The notes below the pieces were generated by a model. That model was not told the DNA's origin. It did not search any database and saw only the letters and a list, made by a program, of their open reading frames with translations. From Petrotoga sp. UBA5851 (GTDB lineage: Bacteria > Thermotogota > Thermotogae > Petrotogales > Petrotogaceae), in the NCBI GenBank assembly GCA_002431635.1, contig DJGH01000037.1:2200-15816 (forward strand): DNA of 13,617 bases. The letters run 5' to 3'. Numbering within the stretch: the first letter of the stretch is position 1; each line of letters opens with the position of its first letter. Shown piece by piece: positions 7,134-13,617 of this stretch. The position numbers and the translations under genes were made by a program.

Positions 7134-8445
7134 CTTTGTCTATTATATCTATAAGCTCTACAAACTCCTGTGCTGTTTCACTTACCAGCTTTTCATCCTT
7201 TCCTTCAGTCATAACCCTTATCTTGTGCTCTGTACCTGAGGGTCTTACCAAAAGCCTTATCTCTCTGTTGGTTTCATATTTCTTCAATGCGGCGGTCATT
7301 CTTTCATCGGTCATAATCTTCTTTTTATCCTTAACAGCAACATTTTTAAGAACCTGCGGATACTCTGGTATTTCGCCCACAAGCTGATCAATGGTTTTAG
7401 AGAAAAATTCCATCGTATCTATAGTTTCAAGCGCTGTAATCAGACCGTCTCCGGTTGTCGACCTGTCAAGCATTATTATATGACCCGACTGTTCACCCCC
7501 GATATTTGAAGATATCTCCAGCATCTTTTCAAGAACATACTTATCACCGACCTGTGTACGGTAAAGCTTTATTCCACGGCCACGCAGATACTCTTCAAAT
7601 CCAAGATTGCTCATTACGGTCGATACGACTGTTTCTCCGGTCAGCCTGGTCTGCTGTTTCATCTTAACTGCATTTATGGCCATAAGTTTATCACCGTCGA
7701 CTAAAGTACCGTTTTTATCCACAAAAAGACACCTGTCGGCATCCCCGTCAAAAAGCACACCGAAATCGTATCTTTTTTCCCTGACAATCTTTGAAATAGT
7801 TTCCGGAGCAGTGGAGCCGCAACGGTCATTTATATTGAATCCATCTGGCGAGTTAAAGTATATATCGCAGTCCAGTTCCAGTTCTTTGAATATTCTGCCT
7901 GCAACTGCACCGGCAGCACCGTTTCCGGTATCAACTGCAAATCTGAAGCTGTTCTTTATGCCTTTAAAGGTGTTTATTACATAGTCATAGTAAAGCTCTT
8001 TTACAGAATCTTTTTCAACGGTTCCTATCTCTCCGTATGGACTGTACTCCATATGGTCTTTGAGTATAAGGTTTTCAATTTCCACTTCTTCTTCATCTGG
8101 TATTTTATAACCCTGCGCCATTACCTTAAGCCCGTTGTATATGGATGGATTGTGAGAAGCCGATATCATAACCCCGACAGCGTTTTTCTGTTTTGTAAGG
8201 AAAGCAAGACTCGGAGTGGGGATAACCCCGCACTGTATCACATTCATTCCGGCAGATATTGCACCGGTGGTTATTGCTGCCTCGAACATCTGACCGGAAC
8301 TTCTTGTATCCATAGCAATAAGAAGCGTTTTATACTTTCCATTGTACAGGCGGGCAACTGAATTACCAAGCCTCATGGCAAGATCAACTGTCAGTTCATC
8401 ATTTACTATTCCCCTTATCCCGTCTGTCCCGAATAATCTTTTCAA
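7129..8445 (-). CDS. glmM: Phosphoglucosamine mutase GlmM
   Basis: GlmM converts glucosamine-6-phosphate to glucosamine-1-phosphate in the cytoplasm, the step before GlmU makes UDP-GlcNAc for peptidoglycan and surface glycans. The 438-residue protein has every alpha-D-phosphohexomutase signature: FGTDGIRG (5-12), the phosphoserine loop ISASHNP (94-100, catalytic Ser97), the Mg-binding loop DGDADR (233-238), the sugar-binding GGEQSGH (316-322), and the C-terminal phosphate-binding RPSGTE. The FGTDGIRG start and the length near 440-450 favour GlmM over phosphomannomutase/phosphoglucomutase. The start is TTG at 8443-8445, chosen because the family begins at this residue and GGGAGGG lies 8 bases upstream. 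It follows nfnB by 32 bases, so it is probably the last gene of that operon. Activity normally needs phosphorylation of the active-site serine. Confidence 0.97.
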   Translation of the reverse strand: MKRLFGTDGIRGIVNDELTVDLAMRLGNSVARLYNGKYKTLLIAMDTRSSGQMFEAAITTGAISAGMNVIQCGVIPTPSLAFLTKQKNAVGVMISASHNPSIYNGLKVMAQGYKIPDEEEVEIENLILKDHMEYSPYGEIGTVEKDSVKELYYDYVINTFKGIKNSFRFAVDTGNGAAGAVAGRIFKELELDCDIYFNSPDGFNINDRCGSTAPETISKIVREKRYDFGVLFDGDADRCLFVDKNGTLVDGDKLMAINAVKMKQQTRLTGETVVSTVMSNLGFEEYLRGRGIKLYRTQVGDKYVLEKMLEISSNIGGEQSGHIIMLDRSTTGDGLITALETIDTMEFFSKTIDQLVGEIPEYPQVLKNVAVKDKKKIMTDERMTAALKKYETNREIRLLVRPSGTEHKIRVMTEGKDEKLVSETAQEFVELIDIIDKE

Positions 8446-8477
8446 GATAGATTCCCTCCCGGCATAAATTTATTGTA

Positions 8478-9863
8478 CTATTTATATCTATTTTTTATCA
8501 TAAGATCTATAGAGGCTGCGGCTTTTTTCCCTGCCTGCATAGCCAGAATTACCGTAGCAGCACCGCTTGCAGCATCTCCTCCCGCATAGACTGCGGTTTT
8601 TGAAGTTCTGCACTCTCCATCAGTTACAATACATCTTTCGGAGTTTACTTTTATATCAGGTGTAACAGAAGTTATAAGAGGATTCGGAGAGGTACCTATT
8701 GCCATTATCACCGTATCCGTAGGTATTTCAAACTCAGAACCTTTAACTTCTACAGGCCTCCTTCTACCTGAACTGTCAGGAGCACCAAGCTCCATTCTTA
8801 TACATCTCACAGCCTTGACCCAACCGTCTTCCCCTGTAATTATCTCAACAGGATTTGAAAGAAGATTGAAAACTATGCCTTCTTCCTTTGCATGATGAAC
8901 CTCCTCACGTCTCGCCGGAAGCTCATCTTCTCCGCGCCTGTAAACAATCGTTACCTCACAACCCATTCTTAAGCTTGCACGTGCCGCATCCATTGCAACA
9001 TTTCCGCCACCTACGACAACAACTCTTTTACCAAGACGTACTGGCGTATCGTACTCTTTATTATACGCTTTCATAAGATTGATCCTGGTCAGAATCTCAT
9101 TGGCAGAAAAAACCCCCTTGCTGTTTTCACCCTTTATGTTCATGAACCTGGGAAGCCCTGCCCCTGAACCTATAAAAACTGCTTCAAACTTTTCCTGTAT
9201 GATAAGCTCATCTATTGTAAGCGTTCTGCCTATTATGACATCGGTCTGTATTCTTACTCCCATTTCTTCTATACGCCTGATCTCTTTCTTGACTACTTTC
9301 TCTTTAGGAAGTCTGAACTCCGGTATGCCATAAGCCAGTACTCCCCCCGGTTCATGAAGAGCTTCAAATACGGTTACTTCATACCCCATGGTGGCAAGCT
9401 CCCCCGCACATGTAAGACCCGCAGGCCCGCTGCCGACAACCGCAACTCTGTACCCGTTTTTTTCTTTTGCCTGCCTGGGTTTTATATCATTATCAAGAGC
9501 CCAGTCGCCAACATACCTTTCAAGCTTTCCTATGGAAACAGGTTCTGATTTTTTACCCAGAATACATCCGCTTTCACACTGTTCCTCCTGAGGACACACC
9601 CTTCCACAAACCGCAGGCAGTGAAGTATACTTTGAAACAATACCGTATGCACCAGCAAGATCTTTATTTTTAAGACAGCTTATAAATCCGGGGATATCAA
9701 TTCCTACAGGACATCTGCTTACACACGCCGGAGTCTTACAGCTAAGGCATCTGCATGCTTCTTCAAACGCCTGCTCTAATGAATAGCCATAACATACCTC
9801 AGAAAAGTTTTCCTTTCTTGTCAAAGGACTCTGCTCACTTACGGGAACTCTTGGCTTAATCAT
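8478..9863 (-). CDS. nfnB: NADH-dependent ferredoxin:NADP+ oxidoreductase large subunit NfnB (SudA / glutamate synthase small-subunit family)
   Basis: This 461-residue flavoprotein has an N-terminal iron-sulfur domain with CRCLSCKTPACVSRCP (Cys37, 39, 42, 47, 51) and CGRVCPQEEQCESGC (Cys86, 90, 96, 100), suited to two [4Fe-4S] clusters. An FAD-binding fold follows with AVVGSGPAGL (141-150), then an NADP(H)-binding fold with VVVVGGGNVAMDAAR (281-295), and a closing FAD segment YAGGDAASGAATVILAM (426-442). The same architecture is found in the small subunit of NADPH glutamate synthase. The adjacent ferredoxin-NADP-reductase-like gene and absence of a glutamate synthase large subunit point to Nfn (also called SudA), which bifurcates electrons from NADPH to NAD+ and ferredoxin, or runs in reverse. 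The ATG overlaps the nfnA stop (ATGA at 9860-9863), implying coupled synthesis of the two subunits. It ends in TAG, at the usual family length. Confidence 0.9.
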   Translation of the reverse strand: MIKPRVPVSEQSPLTRKENFSEVCYGYSLEQAFEEACRCLSCKTPACVSRCPVGIDIPGFISCLKNKDLAGAYGIVSKYTSLPAVCGRVCPQEEQCESGCILGKKSEPVSIGKLERYVGDWALDNDIKPRQAKEKNGYRVAVVGSGPAGLTCAGELATMGYEVTVFEALHEPGGVLAYGIPEFRLPKEKVVKKEIRRIEEMGVRIQTDVIIGRTLTIDELIIQEKFEAVFIGSGAGLPRFMNIKGENSKGVFSANEILTRINLMKAYNKEYDTPVRLGKRVVVVGGGNVAMDAARASLRMGCEVTIVYRRGEDELPARREEVHHAKEEGIVFNLLSNPVEIITGEDGWVKAVRCIRMELGAPDSSGRRRPVEVKGSEFEIPTDTVIMAIGTSPNPLITSVTPDIKVNSERCIVTDGECRTSKTAVYAGGDAASGAATVILAMQAGKKAAASIDLMIKNRYK

Positions 9864-10705
9864 CTCATCTCACCATCCAGCCTGCACCTGTGTTTTTCCT
9901 CATCCCTGTATATACCCTGCCTGGACATTGCCTGGTCAAAGTCCACCTGATGAGCATCAAACTCCGGACCGTCAACGCATGTAAATAGGGTTTTCCCTCC
10001 TACCGTTACCCTGCATCCTCCGCACATTCCAGTTCCATCAACCATGAGGGTATTAAGACTTGCCACAGTCGGAACACCATATTTTTTTGTCAACAGCGAT
10101 ACATTTTTCATCATGATCATTGGTCCTATGGTTATTACTTCATCTATATGCCCATGCTCTAGGATAGGTTCAAGCTTGTGAGTCACAAGACCTCTGAATC
10201 CTATACTACCGTCATCAGTACATATATGAATATCTGCATTAAGTGCTGAAAACTCTTTTTCCAAAATAACGTACTCTGCACTTTTAAAACCAAGAATTAC
10301 ATCGGTTCTTATATTCTTTTCCGACAGCCATTTAACCTGTGGATATACAGGAGCCGCTCCAACTCCTCCTCCTACAAAAACTATCTTCTTGTCTTTTAAC
10401 TCCTGTAATGATTTCCGAACAAAAGCTGACTCATTGCCAAGAGGCCCTGCAAAATCCCTTATCTGGGAAGACTCTTTCAAAGCCGTCAGCTTATGGGTAG
10501 AATGACCTACTGCCTGCACGACAATAGATACCCAGCCCGCAAGGGGATCAGTATCAACAACGGTAAGCGGTATCCTTTCACCATTTTCATCTATTACAAG
10601 AATTATAAACTGCCCGGGCTTGGCAGACCTAGCAACCATAGGGGCTAGTATATGCATTTCATAAATATCTTTGGCTATTTCCTTATTATAAATAATTCTA
10701 TACAT
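9860..10705 (-). CDS. nfnA: NADH-dependent ferredoxin:NADP+ oxidoreductase small subunit NfnA (SudB)
   Basis: This 281-residue protein belongs to the ferredoxin-NADP reductase / dihydroorotate dehydrogenase electron-transfer subunit family. RIPLTVVD (44-51) is the FAD-binding R-x-P-L-[TS] motif and VFVGGGVGAAPVYPQ (109-123) is the NAD-binding loop. Near the C terminus, VDGTGMCGGC (222-231) and Cys243 carry the [2Fe-2S] site; in the known Nfn small subunit one ligand is, as I recall, an aspartate, matching Asp223 here. With NfnB it forms the cytoplasmic bifurcating complex linking NADH, NADPH and ferredoxin. The start is ATG at 10703-10705, with AGGAGG 5 bases upstream. The longer frame beginning at 10750 adds 15 residues with no homology look and runs into the promoter. 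It is the first gene of the operon nfnA-nfnB-glmM. PyrK-like or sulfide dehydrogenase roles are alternatives, less likely given the nfnB partner. Confidence 0.9.
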   Translation of the reverse strand: MYRIIYNKEIAKDIYEMHILAPMVARSAKPGQFIILVIDENGERIPLTVVDTDPLAGWVSIVVQAVGHSTHKLTALKESSQIRDFAGPLGNESAFVRKSLQELKDKKIVFVGGGVGAAPVYPQVKWLSEKNIRTDVILGFKSAEYVILEKEFSALNADIHICTDDGSIGFRGLVTHKLEPILEHGHIDEVITIGPMIMMKNVSLLTKKYGVPTVASLNTLMVDGTGMCGGCRVTVGGKTLFTCVDGPEFDAHQVDFDQAMSRQGIYRDEEKHRCRLDGEMR

Positions 10706-10740
10706 TACTACCTCCTGTTCAAACTTTTTATACATATAAA

Positions 10741-10769
10741 AATATATCATACTATCGTATTTTTTGAAA
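10741..10769 (-). promoter_or_regulatory. Promoter of the nfnA-nfnB-glmM operon
   Basis: On the minus strand TTTCAA (10764-10769) is separated by 17 bases from TATATT (10741-10746), which is preceded by TGA and so also fits an extended -10. The predicted transcription start is near 10734, leaving a leader of roughly 28 bases that contains the AGGAGG ribosome site of nfnA. Confidence 0.5.
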
Positions 10770-10804
10770 CTAAATACTTTTTATTTTTATATTAATATAT
10801 ACTA

Positions 10805-10834
10805 TCTGAAAAAACCTCCCTTTCGGGAGGCTTA
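10805..10834 (-). terminator. Intrinsic terminator after the GLUG-repeat surface protein gene
   Basis: On the minus strand CCTCCC and GGGAGG are joined by a GAAA tetraloop (10815-10830) and followed at once by TTTTTT. This is a textbook factor-independent terminator, 18 bases after the stop codon of the upstream gene on that strand. It separates the surface-protein gene from the nfn operon promoter. Confidence 0.9.
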
Positions 10835-10847
10835 AACTTCTAAGTAA

Positions 10848-13617
10848 TTATCTTAATATAGGATATCCGTTGTTTTTGGCAGGATCTATCGTCCAGATAC
10901 TTGTAAAGTCCCAGTCCACATAGGTTACCTGGTTTTTCATCTCGGCCGTTGTTTTGGGAGTACCTACTACTGCTGAATTATACTGTGCACTGGTTGATGC
11001 TCCGGAAACTTCTGTATCCCAGTAAGTATTTAATGCAGAACCACTGCTTGATGTTGGTATGGTTTTTATAAGTCCTGCATCACTCAAACAACTTACAGTT
11101 GAGTAGCAGTTTTCAAATCTAAGCCTACCGGCAGCAGAATATACCAGACCGGCCTTAGCTGTACCTGTGGCATACGAATTTTTAATGGCCTTTGTTTCCA
11201 AGTTTTCTCTGAAAACCCCTACAAGACCTCCCGAATACTTGGAATTGCTTATACCCATTGTTGAATAACATCTGTCTATGCTTGCGTAACCTCTGCCAAT
11301 GAGACCGCCTTTAAACCCATCATCATTCAATCCTGAAATTGCTCCGTCTGAATGACAGCCGGTAAGCGTTATATCATATGCATATCCGATAAGACCTCCT
11401 GTATCGCCATATCCGTTTATGCTGCCGTTATAGTAAGAATTACTTATTTTTACTCCAAACTTAGCCTCGCCAAAAAGGCCTCCTATGCCTTTCTTTTCTA
11501 CAAGCGTAGTTAGTCCTGTTGTTGATATACCTGACTCGGAAGATATACTGTCAAACTCTGCCGAATGAACACAACCGGCTATTCCTCCAACACTTCTTTG
11601 ACCCTGTACTGTTCCAGAACTCTCAAGATTGTTAATAAGAGTTGCTTTTCCTTCAATCTTTCCGACTATTCCTCCACATACCTCACTGCCGGATACATTT
11701 CCTTCATATATAAGATTATTCAGACTGACATGCGTCGTTGACGCACATATTCCGCCAACTGTCGATCCGGTACCTTTTACATCAGCATTTACGGTTATGT
11801 CTTTAAGCGTACCGCGGAACATTACACCTACTACGCCTCCAACCATCGTCGTGCCTTCTACTTTACCTGATATCTCAATATTTTCAATATTGACTATGTT
11901 TGTATTATCATACTGTGCTCCAGCCTCACCTGCAACTGTTCCAACTGTTGCGCCAGCCTTAATATTTACATTTGTGAACTTCAGATTTTTTACCGCCGCT
12001 TTGGAAAGTTTGGCAAAAAGCCCTCCGTTGCTATAGTTAGTTGAAAGACCATCTATGGTTTTATTGTTTCCATCAAGGGTTCCTGTAAATACTCTTATAC
12101 TGTCATAACCGGAGATACCTATCGGCCTCCAATTACCGCTGAGAATTAAATTATTACCTAAAATATAGTTCTTATCAAGTCTATATCTTATTCCGCCCAA
12201 CTGCTCCGCATTTTTTATTACATATGGATTAGATGGTGTCCCGTCCCCTTCGTCGTACTTAACTTTAAGCTCACGAAGAAGAAATGGGTAACTTTCATCA
12301 ATAAACCATCGTTCACCAAAGTACCAAGTATTATAACTAGCTTGTTCTTTTGCATTTGCAGAAGTTATACTGCCGCCTGTTCCGCCAAGTTGATCGGAAG
12401 AATTTATTATCCAATAGCTCTTAGTTATACCTGCAGTAGAAGGAGCGGCAAAACCATACATCTTTCCATCAGAAACTGTAAGGTTGGAGTAACAGTACTC
12501 CACAGTGCCAGTATTTTGGGCAGCAAATCCTGAAGGATACGATGATGCATGTCCCGTCATGCTCCCTTTTACATAGCAATAACTTATAGAACCTGTACTT
12601 TCATTTTTACCTACAAAGCCTCCTAAAGCAGAAAAATCAGATCCATTATTACTTTTCATTTCTGATATACAATCAGTTACAGTTCCACTGTTTAAACCAA
12701 TAAAACCTCCAACAGAAGCACTTCCCACTATATGAGCTTCGCCAGATACAGTACTGTCTGTTATGGAACCGGTATTATAACCCACCAATCCTCCTACATT
12801 TTCGCCAGACCAATTCGAGAACTTTGGTTGAATAGATTTACAGTTTATTATTGCCCCTTCACTTTTACCTGCCAGTCCTCCGACATTTTTTGATCCAATG
12901 GTATAATCGAATCTATACTTTTCAACAGTACAGTTTTCTATTTTTCCTTTGTTCTGTCCGGCAATAACTCCTATATTTTCATTTCCATTGGACATCTCAT
13001 ACTTGACCTTAAGATTCTTTACAACTCCTGTTGCACCAATTACGCCAAAAATACCAACGTTATTCCTCACATCTAGAACAGAAAAATCATAGCCTATCCT
13101 TTCGGCCACGATGACAGATCCGTTGCCGTCAAAAGAACCTGTAAACATAACAGTCTCATCACCAAGAGGAGTCCAGTAATCTGTACCTACCGCTGCATAA
13201 ATTTCAATATTTTCTTTTAATTTATAATGCTTGTCCAATCCATTTTTAACATTCAAAAACTGCGTGAGGTTTTCTATGATATAAGGATCACCTGAAGTTC
13301 CAGACCCAATCTGACTGATAACCGTTATCTTGGCTGAAACCTTCAGTTCCATTGGAGGAACAGTGTTCTTTACATTTGAAGGAAGAGAAAAAGTTGCACT
13401 CACAGTGTACTCACCGGTTTTTGTCCAATCATAAGCCGAAACGTCCCATGTGAGATTTACAGTATGGGTAGCATCAACTGAATCCGTTATCTGGGTTGTG
13501 AGACCCAACACTTCTTTTATCTGATAGGTGTTATACGTATTTGCACTTACAGTTATATTTTCTACTGGTTTTATGCTCTTGAGCGTTCTGTTATCCGAAA
13601 CACTCAGTTTAGTGGTA
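10848..13617 (-). CDS. Large secreted/surface protein with Ig-like domain and two GLUG-repeat modules (N terminus outside window)
   Basis: The frame is open from the window edge to TAA at 10848-10850, so about 922 C-terminal residues are seen. Residue numbers here count from the GTG codon at 13509-13511, which is not the start. The first part looks like the end of a group-4 bacterial Ig-like domain (VNLTWDVSAYDWTKTGEYTV, then TFSLPSNVKN). Two related modules follow at residues 69-413 and 421-887. Each opens with GxGTxxxPYxIxN, a 'LDKxYxLxxN' stretch, WxPxG and FTGxxDGN, continues with repeats such as NVGGLVGYNTGSITDSTVSG (GLUG motif type), and closes with a W-aromatic-I-D-x-x-YP-aromatic segment. 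Such proteins are extracellular beta-solenoids thought to act in adhesion or glycan binding. No sorting signal or membrane anchor follows the last module (ending NNGYPILR). Signal peptide and any anchor must be outside the window or absent. The specific ligand is unknown. Confidence 0.85.
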   Translation of the reverse strand, partial: TTKLSVSDNRTLKSIKPVENITVSANTYNTYQIKEVLGLTTQITDSVDATHTVNLTWDVSAYDWTKTGEYTVSATFSLPSNVKNTVPPMELKVSAKITVISQIGSGTSGDPYIIENLTQFLNVKNGLDKHYKLKENIEIYAAVGTDYWTPLGDETVMFTGSFDGNGSVIVAERIGYDFSVLDVRNNVGIFGVIGATGVVKNLKVKYEMSNGNENIGVIAGQNKGKIENCTVEKYRFDYTIGSKNVGGLAGKSEGAIINCKSIQPKFSNWSGENVGGLVGYNTGSITDSTVSGEAHIVGSASVGGFIGLNSGTVTDCISEMKSNNGSDFSALGGFVGKNESTGSISYCYVKGSMTGHASSYPSGFAAQNTGTVEYCYSNLTVSDGKMYGFAAPSTAGITKSYWIINSSDQLGGTGGSITSANAKEQASYNTWYFGERWFIDESYPFLLRELKVKYDEGDGTPSNPYVIKNAEQLGGIRYRLDKNYILGNNLILSGNWRPIGISGYDSIRVFTGTLDGNNKTIDGLSTNYSNGGLFAKLSKAAVKNLKFTNVNIKAGATVGTVAGEAGAQYDNTNIVNIENIEISGKVEGTTMVGGVVGVMFRGTLKDITVNADVKGTGSTVGGICASTTHVSLNNLIYEGNVSGSEVCGGIVGKIEGKATLINNLESSGTVQGQRSVGGIAGCVHSAEFDSISSESGISTTGLTTLVEKKGIGGLFGEAKFGVKISNSYYNGSINGYGDTGGLIGYAYDITLTGCHSDGAISGLNDDGFKGGLIGRGYASIDRCYSTMGISNSKYSGGLVGVFRENLETKAIKNSYATGTAKAGLVYSAAGRLRFENCYSTVSCLSDAGLIKTIPTSSSGSALNTYWDTEVSGASTSAQYNSAVVGTPKTTAEMKNQVTYVDWDFTSIWTIDPAKNNGYPILR
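10851..12251 (-). repeat. GLUG module 2 of the surface protein
   Basis: This covers residues 421-887. It starts EGDGTPSNPYVIKN, has more turns than module 1 (for example VGGVVGV, CGGIVGK, VGGIAGC, IGGLFGE, TGGLIGY, KGGLIGR, SGGLVGV), and closes with the usual TTAEM...WDF..IWTID...YPILR end of GLUG proteins. Confidence 0.7.
12273..13307 (-). repeat. GLUG module 1 of the surface protein
   Basis: This covers residues 69-413 (from the GTG at 13509-13511). It starts GSGTSGDPYIIEN and contains about six turns of roughly 28-31 residues with GG[LF]xGxNxG loops. It ends RWFIDESYPFLLREL. It aligns by eye with module 2, but the two have diverged well beyond recent duplication. Confidence 0.7.

Noticed and set aside
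7607..7984. 125-codon plus-strand frame opposite glmM
   Set aside because: It is a shadow of glmM, with no motif and no upstream signal.
10706..10750. Longer nfnA start at 10750
   Set aside because: The extra 15 residues overlap the predicted promoter, while AGGAGG sits at the right distance before ATG 10705.
11629..12036. 135-codon plus-strand frame inside the GLUG gene
   Set aside because: Its Pro/Thr/Ser-rich, apparently hydrophobic sequence is what the complement of Gly/Val/Asn-rich GLUG codons gives; it has no ribosome site.
10848..13307. CRISPR-like repeat array suggested by recurring 'cctcc' blocks
   Set aside because: The recurring blocks are codons for Gly-Gly in GLUG repeats; spacing and sequence vary and the frame is open throughout.
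13509..13511. GTG 13511 as the start of the GLUG protein
   Set aside because: The frame stays open upstream to the window edge and encodes plausible Ig-like domain sequence. A start here would cut the domain.

Overview
The window looks like chromosomal DNA of an anaerobic or fermentative bacterium with an outer membrane. The best guess is a spirochaete of the Treponema type. This rests on the Wzi-like outer-membrane barrel gene, which resembles treponemal proteins as I remember them, and on the Nfn-type ferredoxin/NAD(P)H enzyme, which is typical of anaerobes. There is no rRNA or other taxonomic marker, so the lineage is inference. No tRNA, rRNA, CRISPR array, insertion sequence or prophage gene was seen, and no stretch over 300 bases lacks a gene.

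Positions 1-5694 (+ strand) are the downstream part of a surface-polysaccharide cluster with the genes packed as one operon. In order they are: the C-terminal part of an asparagine-synthase-like amidotransferase (cut by the window edge), a GT4-type glycosyltransferase, a Wzi-like outer-membrane protein gene interrupted by one in-frame TAG, a Wzx-type flippase, and a WecF-like (GT56) glycosyltransferase. Together these would decorate and assemble a lipid-linked oligosaccharide, flip it across the inner membrane, and hold or display the polymer at the outer membrane. The acceptor sugars cannot be read from the sequence.

Positions 5686-6939 (- strand) hold a lone gene of the UPF0597 / L-cysteine desulfidase (CyuA/CdsB-like) family with its own extended -10 promoter. 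Its 3' end overlaps the 3' end of the glycosyltransferase by 9 bases.

Positions 7100-10769 (- strand) form a compact operon: promoter, nfnA, nfnB, glmM, terminator. NfnAB would couple NADH, NADPH and ferredoxin by electron bifurcation. GlmM makes glucosamine-1-phosphate for UDP-GlcNAc, and hence for peptidoglycan and surface glycans.

Positions 10805-13617 (- strand) are the 3' part of a large secreted or surface protein. It has a partial bacterial Ig-like domain (group 4 type) followed by two tandem GLUG-repeat modules, and ends in a clean intrinsic terminator. Its N terminus lies beyond the window.

The points most worth a second look are the single in-frame TAG in the Wzi-like gene, the duplicated GLUG modules with a regular cysteine ladder, and the unusual mix of enzymes in the polysaccharide cluster. 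I did not find a clearly new biological system.
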